Origin: JANNSX01 sp031403155
GTDB lineage: Bacteria; Pseudomonadota; Alphaproteobacteria; Rhizobiales; Hyphomicrobiaceae
DNA: 5,168 nucleotides
Reading direction: 5' to 3'
Assembly (NCBI GenBank): GCA_031403155.1
Contig: JANNSX010000396.1
Location: forward strand, 1 to 5,168
Shown: positions 1-5,168 of the stretch, one piece after another
Numbering within the stretch: position 1 is the stretch's first letter
Layout of the letters: every line of letters begins with the position of its first letter
The notes under the pieces: generated by a model
Databases searched by the model: none
What the model was told of the DNA's origin: nothing
What the model saw: only the letters and a program-made list of their open reading frames with translations
Program-made: the position numbers and the translations under genes

Positions 1-1685
1 TCGAGCTTTTCCTCGAGATCGGCCGTGAAATCGTATTCGACGTAGCGCTTGAAGAAGCCCTTCAGGAAGGCCGTGACGAGCCGGCCCTTGTCCTCGGGCA
101 CCAACCGTTTCTTGTCGGTCTTCACATACTCGCGATCCTGCAGCACCGCGAGGGTCGAGGCGAAGGTCGAGGGCCGGCCGATGCCCAGCTCCTCGAGCCG
201 CTTGACGAGGGTGGCTTCCGAGTAGCGCGGCGGCGGCTGGGTAAAATGCTGCTCGGGCTCGATCGCCTTGTCGCGCACGGTATCGCCAGCGAACAAAGGC
301 GGCAGGCGGCGGCTGTCGTCGACCTCGTCGGGCGTATGGGCCTCGCGGTCGTCCTTGCCCTTCTCGATGGTGCGCACGCGATCATCACGCCCTTCCTCGT
401 AGACCTTGAGGAAGCCGTCGAAGGTGATGACGGACCCGGTCGCGCGGAAAGCATAGGCCTTGCCGTCGCGGCCCTTGACGTCGATGTCGGCCGTCGTCTG
501 GTCGACTTCCGCCGACGCCATCTGGCTCGCCACCGCCCGCTTCCAGATGAGGTCGTAGAGTGCCGCCTGATCCTTCGGCAGATACCGGCTGGCATCCTTG
601 GGCAACCGCGAAACCTCGGTCGGCCGGATCGCCTCGTGCGCTTCCTGCGCGTTCTTGGCCTTGGTCTTGTACTCGCGAATGAAGGGCGCGACGTAGCGCT
701 GCGAGAACTCGCGCGCGATCAGGCCCCGGATGGCGTTGACCGCCTCCGGCACGATGGTGACGCCGTCGGTTCGCATATAAGTAATGAGGCCGACCGTCTC
801 GCCGCCAATGTCGACGCCTTCATAGAGCCGCTGCGCCACCTGCATGGTCTGCTTGGCGGAAAAGCCGAGCTTGCGGGACGCATCCATCTGCAGGGTCGAG
901 GTGGCGAACGGCGCATAAGGGTTGCGCTTCGTCGCCCTCTTCTCGACGTGGGCGACCTTGAAGCCCTGCTTCTCGACCGCCGCCTTGATGGCGTGAGCGC
1001 TCGCGTCGTCCTTGATGTCGAGCTTCTTGAGCGCCGTGCCGCCGATCGCATGGAGACGCGCGGCGAACGCCTCGGCCTTGGCCGTCTCGAGGCTCGCCTC
1101 GATGGTCCAATACTCATCGGTCCGGAACCGCTCGATCTCATCCTCGCGGTCGCAGACGAGGCGCAGCGCCACCGACTGCACGCGTCCTGCCGAGCGGGCG
1201 CCGGGAAGCTTGCGCCAAAGCACCGGCGACAGCGTGAAGCCGACGAGATAGTCGAGCGCGCGGCGGGCGAGATAAGCGTCCACCAGCGGCTCGTCGATCT
1301 GGCGGGGATGCTTCATCGCCTCGGTGACGGCCTGCTTGGTGATGGCATTGAAGGCGACGCGTTCGACGCCGACGCCCTTGAGCACCTTTTTGTGATTGAG
1401 AATGTCGAGGATGTGCCAGGAGATGGCCTCGCCCTCGCGGTCGGGGTCGGTCGCGAGGATCAGCTTGTCGGCGCCCTTAACGGCCTTGGCGATCTCCGAC
1501 ATGATCTTCTGCGAGCGACCGTCGACCTCCCAGGACATCGCGAAGTCCTGGTCGGGAAGCACCGAGCCGTCCTTGGCGGGGAGGTCGCGCACATGCCCGA
1601 AGGAGGCCAGGACCTTATAGCCCGAGCCCAGATACTTATTGATGGTCTTGGCCTTGGCGGCGCTCTCGACAATGACAATCCGCAT
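1..1685 (-). CDS. topA: DNA topoisomerase I (type IA), C-terminus cut off by window edge
   Basis: Type IA topoisomerase that relaxes negatively supercoiled DNA by a single-strand cut and a 5'-phosphotyrosine link. The frame reads without a stop from ATG at 1685 to the left edge, giving 561 codons. The product opens with MRIVIVESAAKAKTINKYLG, the TOPRIM start, with E7 as the conserved acidic residue. The second TOPRIM motif ATDPDREGEA follows, with D80, D82 and E84 as probable Mg2+ ligands. The active-site segment GLITYMRTD places the catalytic tyrosine at Y303 and the adjacent arginine at R305. HEAIRPT (H350) is also present. The visible part ends in the conserved YDFTADLEEKLD segment, so the C-terminal domains, usually with zinc ribbons and a basic tail, lie outside. 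ESAAKAK has alanine where many relatives have proline (ESPAKAK). The ribosome-binding site is weak: AAAAGG lies about 14 bases before the ATG. The start is supported by the homologous N-terminus. A long open frame on the opposite strand is a high-GC shadow. Confidence 0.97.
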   Translation of the reverse strand, partial: MRIVIVESAAKAKTINKYLGSGYKVLASFGHVRDLPAKDGSVLPDQDFAMSWEVDGRSQKIMSEIAKAVKGADKLILATDPDREGEAISWHILDILNHKKVLKGVGVERVAFNAITKQAVTEAMKHPRQIDEPLVDAYLARRALDYLVGFTLSPVLWRKLPGARSAGRVQSVALRLVCDREDEIERFRTDEYWTIEASLETAKAEAFAARLHAIGGTALKKLDIKDDASAHAIKAAVEKQGFKVAHVEKRATKRNPYAPFATSTLQMDASRKLGFSAKQTMQVAQRLYEGVDIGGETVGLITYMRTDGVTIVPEAVNAIRGLIAREFSQRYVAPFIREYKTKAKNAQEAHEAIRPTEVSRLPKDASRYLPKDQAALYDLIWKRAVASQMASAEVDQTTADIDVKGRDGKAYAFRATGSVITFDGFLKVYEEGRDDRVRTIEKGKDDREAHTPDEVDDSRRLPPLFAGDTVRDKAIEPEQHFTQPPPRYSEATLVKRLEELGIGRPSTFASTLAVLQDREYVKTDKKRLVPEDKGRLVTAFLKGFFKRYVEYDFTADLEEKL

Positions 1686-1729
1686 GATCGGGCGATCAGC
1701 CTTTTCGACGGTCTGGGCTCTTCAGGGAT

Positions 1730-1749
1730 GGGCGAGACACCGCTCGCCC
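1730..1749 (-). other. Second hairpin in the topA leader
   Basis: GGGCGAG (1730-1736) and CTCGCCC (1743-1749) form perfect 7-base arms around a 6-base loop. The structure lies about 45 bases upstream of the topA start codon, inside the predicted leader. There is no T-run following it on either strand, so it does not look like a classic intrinsic terminator. An mRNA leader structure or a regulatory dyad are both possible. Confidence 0.35.
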
Positions 1750-1756
1750 GGATGAT

Positions 1757-1781
1757 GCCGTCGCCTGCCGGACGGCGGGCG
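1757..1781 (-). other. GC-rich hairpin at the head of the topA leader
   Basis: Two alternative pairings overlap here. GCCGTC (1757-1762) pairs perfectly with GACGGC (1771-1776) around an 8-base loop. CGCCTGCCG (1762-1770) pairs with CGGCGGGCG (1773-1781) with one imperfect position, which is T-G on the plus strand and A-C on the minus strand. It sits at the predicted transcription start of topA, so it may be a 5' stem in the mRNA or a protein-binding dyad. GC-rich DNA produces such stems easily, and function is unproven. Confidence 0.35.
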
Positions 1782-1783
1782 GG

Positions 1784-1812
1784 AAGATGGGGGATCGGGG
1801 CGAGGCTGTCAA
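1784..1812 (-). promoter_or_regulatory. Candidate sigma-70-type promoter of topA
   Basis: On the minus strand a perfect -35 box TTGACA (1812 to 1807) is followed by exactly 17 bases and CATCTT (1789 to 1784) as a -10 box. The -10 matches TATAAT at three positions, which is acceptable for alphaproteobacterial promoters, where this box is loosely conserved. Transcription would start near 1777 and leave a leader of roughly 90 bases before the topA ATG. The position between topA and the upstream gene supports the call. No start site has been mapped. Confidence 0.55.
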
Positions 1813-1841
1813 ACCGCAACCGGAACGAAAAGTGATCAACG

Positions 1842-1868
1842 TTGCACGGAAACGAAACTGTCGTGCAA
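1842..1868. promoter_or_regulatory. Inverted repeat between topA promoter and upstream small gene
   Basis: TTGCACG (1842-1848) and CGTGCAA (1862-1868) are perfect 7-base arms separated by 13 bases. The dyad lies 26 bases past the stop of the small membrane-protein gene and about 30 bases upstream of the topA -35 box. It could be a terminator for the small gene, although no T-run follows, or an operator acting on topA. The 11-mer TGCACGGAAAC at 1843-1853 also occurs on the minus strand at 2291-2301, inside another dyad. Confidence 0.35.
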
Positions 1869-1894
1869 ATTCAGGACGTTGAGAACCCGCGGGA

Positions 1895-2203
1895 TCAGCC
1901 CTTGTGGCGCACCACGCTGCGCACCTCGCACAGCGGCAGGTCGCGCGCGACGATCTCACGGGCGGCTTCCACCGTCGGCGCCGCGATCTGGAAAACGCGA
2001 ACGCCATGCTGCTCGGGGCAGACCACGCGCGCATCGTATTCGCGGTTGAAGAAGCTGTTGGCCGGCACGTCGATGTTGTAGTCGGGACGCAGCTGGTACC
2101 ACTCATTGTAGCGGCCCATGACGAGAACGAACGAGGCCAGGATGAGATAGGTCGCGAAGGTCACGCCCATCTTGCCATTCTTGCCGTGTGTGCCGTGTGC
2201 CAT
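1895..2203 (-). CDS. Small single-pass membrane protein, function unknown
   Basis: I do not recognise a family. The product has 102 residues. A short N-terminus with His, Lys and Gly (residues 1-12) is followed by one hydrophobic helix at about 13-30 (core TFATYLILASFVLVMG), then a polar domain of about 70 residues. Positive charges before the helix suggest that the N-terminus is cytoplasmic and the C-terminal domain periplasmic. That domain looks able to form strand-helix-strand (VRVFQI, then a helix near 77-89, then CEVRSVV). It holds two cysteines, C62 and C92. The ATG at 2203 is preferred because GGTGGAG lies 9 bases upstream. A GTG five codons earlier (2218) is possible but overlaps that site. 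The gene is transcribed away from the HIT gene and in the same direction as topA. The hydrophobic segment, ribosome-binding site and flanking intergenic regions argue for a real gene. Confidence 0.75.
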   Translation of the reverse strand: MAHGTHGKNGKMGVTFATYLILASFVLVMGRYNEWYQLRPDYNIDVPANSFFNREYDARVVCPEQHGVRVFQIAAPTVEAAREIVARDLPLCEVRSVVRHKG

Positions 2204-2271
2204 CGAAAAGCGCTCCACCCGCTTCCAACTCTGTCGAAAACTCTAGCAGGCCGAGCTTAGCGGCGCGTATA

Positions 2272-2277
2272 TTGACA
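2272..2277 (+). promoter_or_regulatory. Possible -35 box for the HIT-sirtuin operon
   Basis: A perfect TTGACA lies 59 bases upstream of the HIT start codon in the divergent intergenic region. At 16-18 bases downstream there is no convincing -10 box; the sequence there is around CCGTGC. It is therefore only a half-supported promoter. The expected -10 position falls inside the inverted repeat at 2292-2310, which would suit a repressor or activator site. Confidence 0.3.
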
Positions 2278-2291
2278 AGGTCTAAAGGGTG

Positions 2292-2310
2292 TTTCCGTGC
2301 ACTGCGGAAA
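2292..2310. promoter_or_regulatory. Inverted repeat upstream of the HIT gene
   Basis: TTTCCG (2292-2297) and CGGAAA (2305-2310) are perfect 6-base arms separated by 7 bases. The dyad ends 26 bases before the HIT ATG and covers the place where a -10 box should follow the TTGACA at 2272. It could be an operator or a leader hairpin. Six-base arms can arise by chance, so confidence rests mainly on position. Confidence 0.3.
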
Positions 2311-2336
2311 ATCACGAAAATTCGAAGAGAATTGGC

Positions 2337-2762
2337 ATGACCTACGATCCTGGCAACATCTTTGCCAAAATCCTCCGCGGCGAAGTCCCCGCCTTCAAGG
2401 TCTACGAGAATTCCCTGACCTTCGCCTTCATGGACATCATGCCGAGAACGACCGGCCACGCGCTGGTGATCCCCAGGACGCCCTGCCGGAACGCGCTCGA
2501 CGCCTCCCCCGAGCAGCTCGCGGCCTGCCTCGAGACCGTCCAGAAGGTGGCTCGGGCCGCGCAGAGAGCCTTCGGCGCACCCGGCATCAAGATCGAGCAG
2601 TACAACGAGGCGGCGGCCGGCCAGACGGTCTTTCATCTGCATTTCCATGTGCTGCCCTGCTGGGAGGGTCAACCGCTCGGGCCTCCCGGTAAGATGGGCG
2701 ACATGGAGAAGATCAAGGCCGATGCGGACAAGCTCGCGGCGGCGCTGACATCGGAGAGCTGA
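2337..2762 (+). CDS. HIT (histidine triad) family nucleotide hydrolase
   Basis: HIT proteins cleave nucleoside phosphoramidates, adenylated substrates or dinucleoside polyphosphates through a histidyl-nucleotide intermediate. The 141-residue product is a usual single-domain length. The N-terminal NIFAKILRGEVPAFKVYE segment is typical of the HinT branch. FMDIMPRTTGHALVIP (to residue 46) holds H41, which matches the fourth conserved histidine of the family. The triad reads HLHFHV at residues 100-105 (H100, H102, H104), with H102 the expected nucleophile. The C-terminal 30 residues carry an acidic, lysine-rich helix. The start at 2337 has AAGAGA with a 6-base gap. A GTG at 2289 would add 16 unconserved residues across the upstream dyad and is rejected. 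The cobB gene follows after 4 bases, implying one mRNA and probably coupled translation. The true substrate cannot be told from sequence. Cytosolic. Confidence 0.95.
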   Translation: MTYDPGNIFAKILRGEVPAFKVYENSLTFAFMDIMPRTTGHALVIPRTPCRNALDASPEQLAACLETVQKVARAAQRAFGAPGIKIEQYNEAAAGQTVFHLHFHVLPCWEGQPLGPPGKMGDMEKIKADADKLAAALTSES

Positions 2763-2766
2763 TCCT

Positions 2767-3462
2767 ATGCGGTTCGGCCGCATCGTCGTCCTGACCGGCT
2801 CCGGTATCTCGGCGGAATCCGGCCTGTCGACCTTCCGCGACAAAGACGGAATCTGGTCGAAGATCGACTATCGGGACGTGGCGACACCGGAAGGCTACCG
2901 CCGCGATCCCCAGCGCGTGCTCGACTTCTACAACATGCGCCGGTCGACCCATACGAGTGTCGGACCGAACGCGGCACACTTCGCCCTCGCTCGCCTCGAG
3001 ACAGAGCATCCCGACGAGGTGACCATCGTCACGCAGAATGTCGACGAACTGCACGAGCGCGCCGGCACCAAGCGGCTCATCCATATGCACGGCGAGGTGT
3101 ACAAGGCTCTCTGCGCCGCGTGCGGCGTCCGCCATCCCTGGCGGGAGCCGATGTCGCTCCAGACGGCTTGTCCGGCCTGCTCCGAGACCGGCCGCCTCCG
3201 CCCTGACATCGTCTGGTTCGGCGAGACGCCCTACGAGCTCGACCGGATTGGAGCGCTCGTCTCGCAATGCGATCTTTTCATCGCCATCGGGACCAGCGGG
3301 ACCGTCTATCCCGCCGCAGGCCTCGTCGGCCTCGCGCGCGACGCCCACACGGTCGAATTGAATCTGGAACCCTCGGAAGGCGCGAGCCGCTTTCGCGAGG
3401 CGATCCACGGCAAGGCGAGCGAGGTGGTGCCTGCTTACATCGACCGGCTGATATCGGAGTAG
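2767..3462 (+). CDS. cobB: NAD-dependent protein deacylase, CobB-type sirtuin (class III)
   Basis: Sirtuins transfer a lysine acyl group to the ADP-ribose of NAD+, releasing nicotinamide and O-acyl-ADP-ribose; in bacteria they reactivate acylated enzymes such as acetyl-CoA synthetase. The 231-residue product has the NAD-binding motif GSGISAESG (11-19), TQNVDELHERAG (89-100) and the catalytic histidine H108 in HMHGE. A structural zinc site is formed by C116, C119, C135 and C138. RPDIVWFGE (145-153) and GTSGTVYPAAG (175-185) complete the Rossmann core, and HTVELNLEPS lies near the C-terminus. FYNMRR carries Y55 and R58, the pair that lets SIRT5/CobB-like enzymes accept succinyl and malonyl groups, so desuccinylation is likely too. 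All four zinc cysteines are present. GGAGAG 8 bases before the ATG fixes the start. It is the second gene of an operon with the HIT gene and ends 7 bases from the convergent methyltransferase gene. No signal peptide; cytosolic. Confidence 0.96.
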   Translation: MRFGRIVVLTGSGISAESGLSTFRDKDGIWSKIDYRDVATPEGYRRDPQRVLDFYNMRRSTHTSVGPNAAHFALARLETEHPDEVTIVTQNVDELHERAGTKRLIHMHGEVYKALCAACGVRHPWREPMSLQTACPACSETGRLRPDIVWFGETPYELDRIGALVSQCDLFIAIGTSGTVYPAAGLVGLARDAHTVELNLEPSEGASRFREAIHGKASEVVPAYIDRLISE

Positions 3463-3469
3463 CCCTCGA

Positions 3470-4705
3470 CTACCGCCGCAGCACCGCCACCAGCTCGACA
3501 TGCGCTGAATAGAGAAACTGGTCGACCGGCGTCACGGCGCCGAGCGTGTAGCCGCCATCGACGAGGATGCGCACATCGCGCGCCAGCGTCGCCGGGTTGC
3601 AGGACACGGCGACGACGACCGGCACCTTGGATTTCGCCAGCGCCTCCGCCTGCGCTCTTGCCCCCTGCCGAGGCGGATCGAGCACAACGGCGTCGAAGGC
3701 GTCGAGTTCCTTCACCGACATGGGATCGCGGAAGAGATCGCGCAGCAGGGCCTTGAGGGGCTTCAGGCCTGGCGTCCGCCGGTGCGCGGCCTGCAAAGCG
3801 GTGAGCGAGGGTTTGTCGCCCTCGACGGCCGTCACCTCCGCGTGCCGTGCGAGCGACAGGCTGAATGTTCCGATGCCGGCGAAGAGATCCGCGACGCGCT
3901 TCGCGCCAACCGTGGCCGCGAGAACGTGGCGTCTGAGCTCCGCCTCTGACTCCCGGGCCGCCTGCAGGAACCCGCCGGGCGGCAGCGCCACCTTGATGCC
4001 ATCGAAATCCACCACTGGCTCGCCCAGCGACAACACCGGCTCGCCGGCGATGGTGACGCGCAGGAACCGGCCCGTGCGCGCGGCCTCGACGACCTCGAGG
4101 CGCTGGGTCCCCTCCAACGCGCCCTTCACGCCCGTTATCGCCACGTCGAGCCCGTTTTCGGCCGCCGTAACGGCAAGCCGCACCTCGCCCCGGCGCGAGA
4201 CCAGCGGTTCGGCGAGGCGCATCAGAGCCGGCAGCGCCTTGACGATCGAAGGTGCTGCGACCGTGCACTCGCGCACCGGCACGATCTCCGTCCCCCGGCC
4301 TGCGTGAAACCCAAGCAATACGCCCGATCGCCCACGCACCGCCGACAACACGACGCGACGGCGCGTTCCAGTTGCGATGGGACACACCTCGCTCACCTCC
4401 GGCGACAGTCCGCGATCCTTGAAGGCATCGATGACAAGCTGCCGCTTGAAGGCGAGGTAGGGCGCTGGCTGGAGATGCTGGAGTGCACAGCCGCCGCACG
4501 TCTCGAAATGGGAGCAGGGCGCTGTCTGCCGGTCCGGGCTTGGTTTTTCGACACCGATCAAGCGCCCGCGCTCTCCCGCGACCTCGACCTCGACCACCTC
4601 CCCCGGCAGCGCAAACGGCACGAAGACGGCCCGGCCCGCAACATCGCCAACACCATCCCCTTCGTGGCCGAGCCGCGTGATTTCCAGCCTGATCCGTTCA
4701 GCCAT
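3470..4705 (-). CDS. TrmA/RlmD-type 23S rRNA (uracil-5-)-methyltransferase with Fe-S cluster
   Basis: SAM-dependent enzyme of the COG2265 family that makes 5-methyluridine in RNA, most likely in 23S rRNA as RlmD does. The 411-residue product starts with a TRAM-like RNA-binding region (about 1-55). A [4Fe-4S] site of C64, C70, C73 (CSHFETCGGC) and C147 follows, with the C-X5-C-X2-C spacing of RlmD. A central substrate region comes next, then the Rossmann methyltransferase domain. Q248 (GGFLQ), DLFAGIGTFSL (273-283), E295 and DPPR (343-346) form the SAM site. SCNP holds the catalytic cysteine C369, and E404 in HVE is the expected base. ATG at 4705 is chosen because homology begins there. The frame stays open back to 4891, but those residues look non-coding and would overlap the divergent gene. 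The ribosome-binding site is poor (AGG within 10 bases). RlmD, RlmC and TrmA relatives differ in target, so the exact uridine is uncertain and no symbol is given. Confidence 0.93.
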   Translation of the reverse strand: MAERIRLEITRLGHEGDGVGDVAGRAVFVPFALPGEVVEVEVAGERGRLIGVEKPSPDRQTAPCSHFETCGGCALQHLQPAPYLAFKRQLVIDAFKDRGLSPEVSEVCPIATGTRRRVVLSAVRGRSGVLLGFHAGRGTEIVPVRECTVAAPSIVKALPALMRLAEPLVSRRGEVRLAVTAAENGLDVAITGVKGALEGTQRLEVVEAARTGRFLRVTIAGEPVLSLGEPVVDFDGIKVALPPGGFLQAARESEAELRRHVLAATVGAKRVADLFAGIGTFSLSLARHAEVTAVEGDKPSLTALQAAHRRTPGLKPLKALLRDLFRDPMSVKELDAFDAVVLDPPRQGARAQAEALAKSKVPVVVAVSCNPATLARDVRILVDGGYTLGAVTPVDQFLYSAHVELVAVLRR

Positions 4706-4802
4706 GCCTGCGCCTGTTAACCTTTTTTGCTTCCGAACACGGACGAAACGCTCGATCGGCCCGCCTGCGGCCGGTTCTGGGCCCGCATTTTGCAGACCTT
4801 GC

Positions 4803-4844
4803 GACCCGACGCCCGAAATTCGCCCGTATGGGCGCGGCCGGGTC
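4803..4844. promoter_or_regulatory. Dyads in the divergent region upstream of the RTX-like gene
   Basis: The 169-base gap between the methyltransferase and RTX-like genes must hold both promoters, but I see no convincing -35/-10 pair for either. It contains CGCCC-GTAT-GGGCG (4821-4834) and an outer pair GACCCG (4803-4808) with CGGGTC (4839-4844). A further stem pairs 4755-4761 with 4769-4775, with one T-G position. They lie 31-72 bases before the ATG at 4875, where an operator or leader stem could sit. In GC-rich DNA these short arms carry limited weight. Confidence 0.2.
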
Positions 4845-4874
4845 CAAGTGGGCAAGAACAGGCAGGACAACGCA

Positions 4875-5168
4875 ATGGCTATCATTTCCATCGCTCAGGC
4901 GACAGGCAGCTTCGCCGGCGACCTGCTGAGCATCGATACGACATTCAACGCGGTCGACGACACCATCACGCGCACGGCGCTCAATGGCGCCGGGGAGACC
5001 ATCGTCTCGGGCGACGTCATCGAGATGCTAGACGGAGCAGGCACCGGCGCGCCGGTGCCCACGGTCCGAGGCGGCAACGACAGAATCAACGGCGCCAATG
5101 GCGGGCTTGCCGGCGAGCGCCTCGTCGGCGATGCCGACATCATGTTCGGCGGCATTCTGATCGGCGGC
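4875..5168 (+). CDS. RTX-like, Gly/Asp-rich calcium-binding protein, N-terminal fragment
   Basis: Only the first 98 codons are inside the window, and the frame is still open at the right edge. ATG at 4875 is preceded by AGGA with a 7-base gap. Residues 1-63 (starting MAIISIAQATGSFAGDLLSI) are rich in Ile, Thr, Asp and Gly, with no signal peptide and no cysteine. From residue 64 the sequence turns Gly/Asp/Asn-rich, with GGNDRINGANGG (67-77), GERLVGDADIMFGG (80-93) and ILIGG at the end. This resembles the degenerate, GDA-containing RTX (hemolysin-type calcium-binding) repeats of alphaproteobacterial proteins that are exported by type I secretion through a C-terminal signal. The repeats here are imperfect: classic GGxGxDxLx nonamers are not yet visible. 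It may be an enzyme, adhesin or S-layer-like protein, but the functional domain, if any, is outside. No secretion genes lie in the window. It is transcribed divergently from the methyltransferase gene. Confidence 0.7.
   Translation, partial: MAIISIAQATGSFAGDLLSIDTTFNAVDDTITRTALNGAGETIVSGDVIEMLDGAGTGAPVPTVRGGNDRINGANGGLAGERLVGDADIMFGGILIGG
5040..5059. repeat. Perfect 20-bp palindrome inside the RTX-like gene
   Basis: GGCACCGGCGCGCCGGTGCC reads the same on both strands over all 20 bases. It encodes G56 to the start of P62 (Gly-Thr-Gly-Ala-Pro-Val-Pro), at the junction between the N-terminal segment and the Gly/Asp repeats. It may be a coincidence of GC-rich Gly/Ala/Pro codons or a protein-binding site. 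Confidence 0.6.

Noticed and set aside
246..1835. A 529-codon open frame on the plus strand
   Set aside because: It lies opposite topA, which has the TOPRIM, DPDREGEA and GLITYMRTD motifs in order. The plus-strand product is low-complexity Arg/Leu/Asp-rich sequence typical of antisense frames in high-GC DNA.
1842..1868. Firm call as an intrinsic terminator of the small membrane-protein gene
   Set aside because: The stem is only 7 bp with a 13-base loop, and no T-run follows on the minus strand. It is kept only as a regulatory dyad.
2289..2336. An upstream GTG start for the HIT protein
   Set aside because: It adds 16 unconserved residues and crosses the inverted repeat at 2292-2310. ATG at 2337 has a well-placed AAGAGA.
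2337..3462. HIT-Sir2 pair as an anti-phage defence system
   Set aside because: The sirtuin is a stand-alone CobB-type enzyme with a zinc site and Tyr/Arg deacylase pair, not a defence SIR2 fused to or paired with a sensor such as Argonaute, and the neighbours are housekeeping genes.
2103..3501. Long minus-strand frames opposite the HIT and sirtuin genes
   Set aside because: They run antisense to two well-supported genes and have no motifs or ribosome-binding sites of their own.
3435..4499. A 354-codon open frame on the minus strand in another frame of the methyltransferase gene
   Set aside because: The product is Arg/Gly/Ala-rich with no recognisable motif, while the overlapping frame holds the complete methyltransferase with its Fe-S and SAM motifs.
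4706..4891. A 62-residue N-terminal extension of the methyltransferase
   Set aside because: The family similarity begins at MAERIRLEITRLGHEGDG (ATG at 4705). The extension would overlap the start of the divergent RTX-like gene and looks like translated intergenic DNA.

Overview
This is a high-GC bacterial window. The proteins look alphaproteobacterial, most likely Hyphomicrobiales (Rhizobiales); this is judged from sequence style and not from a search. There are six protein-coding genes. Four are conserved housekeeping or stress-metabolism enzymes, one is a small membrane-anchored protein of unknown function, and one is the start of a probable secreted calcium-binding repeat protein. I see no tRNA, rRNA, CRISPR array, insertion sequence or phage gene. 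No stretch longer than about 210 bases lacks a gene.

Left part, minus strand: topA (DNA topoisomerase I) starts at 1685 and runs off the left edge, so its C-terminal part is missing. Its 209-base upstream region holds a good candidate promoter (TTGACA, 17-base spacer, CATCTT) and a GC-rich leader with several hairpins. Beyond that, also on the minus strand, is a 102-residue protein with one N-terminal membrane segment (1895-2203). A dyad at 1842-1868 lies between the two genes.

Middle, plus strand: a HIT-family protein (2337-2762) and a CobB-type sirtuin (2767-3462) are 4 bases apart and almost certainly form a two-gene operon. HIT proteins hydrolyse nucleotide-phosphoramidate or acyl-adenylate bonds. 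Class III sirtuins remove acyl groups from lysines using NAD+. A shared role in acylation or adenylylation clean-up is plausible but is inference. The sirtuin gene converges on the next gene with only 7 bases between their stop codons.

Right part: a TrmA/RlmD-type 5-methyluridine RNA methyltransferase with an intact Fe-S cysteine set is on the minus strand (3470-4705). Its upstream region (4706-4874) is shared with a divergent plus-strand gene that starts at 4875. That gene runs off the right edge and encodes the N-terminus of a Gly/Asp-rich, RTX-like protein. It contains a perfect 20-bp palindrome.

No clearly new system is visible. The most worthwhile leads are the HIT-sirtuin pairing, the unfinished and atypical repeat protein, the structured topA leader, and the small membrane protein.
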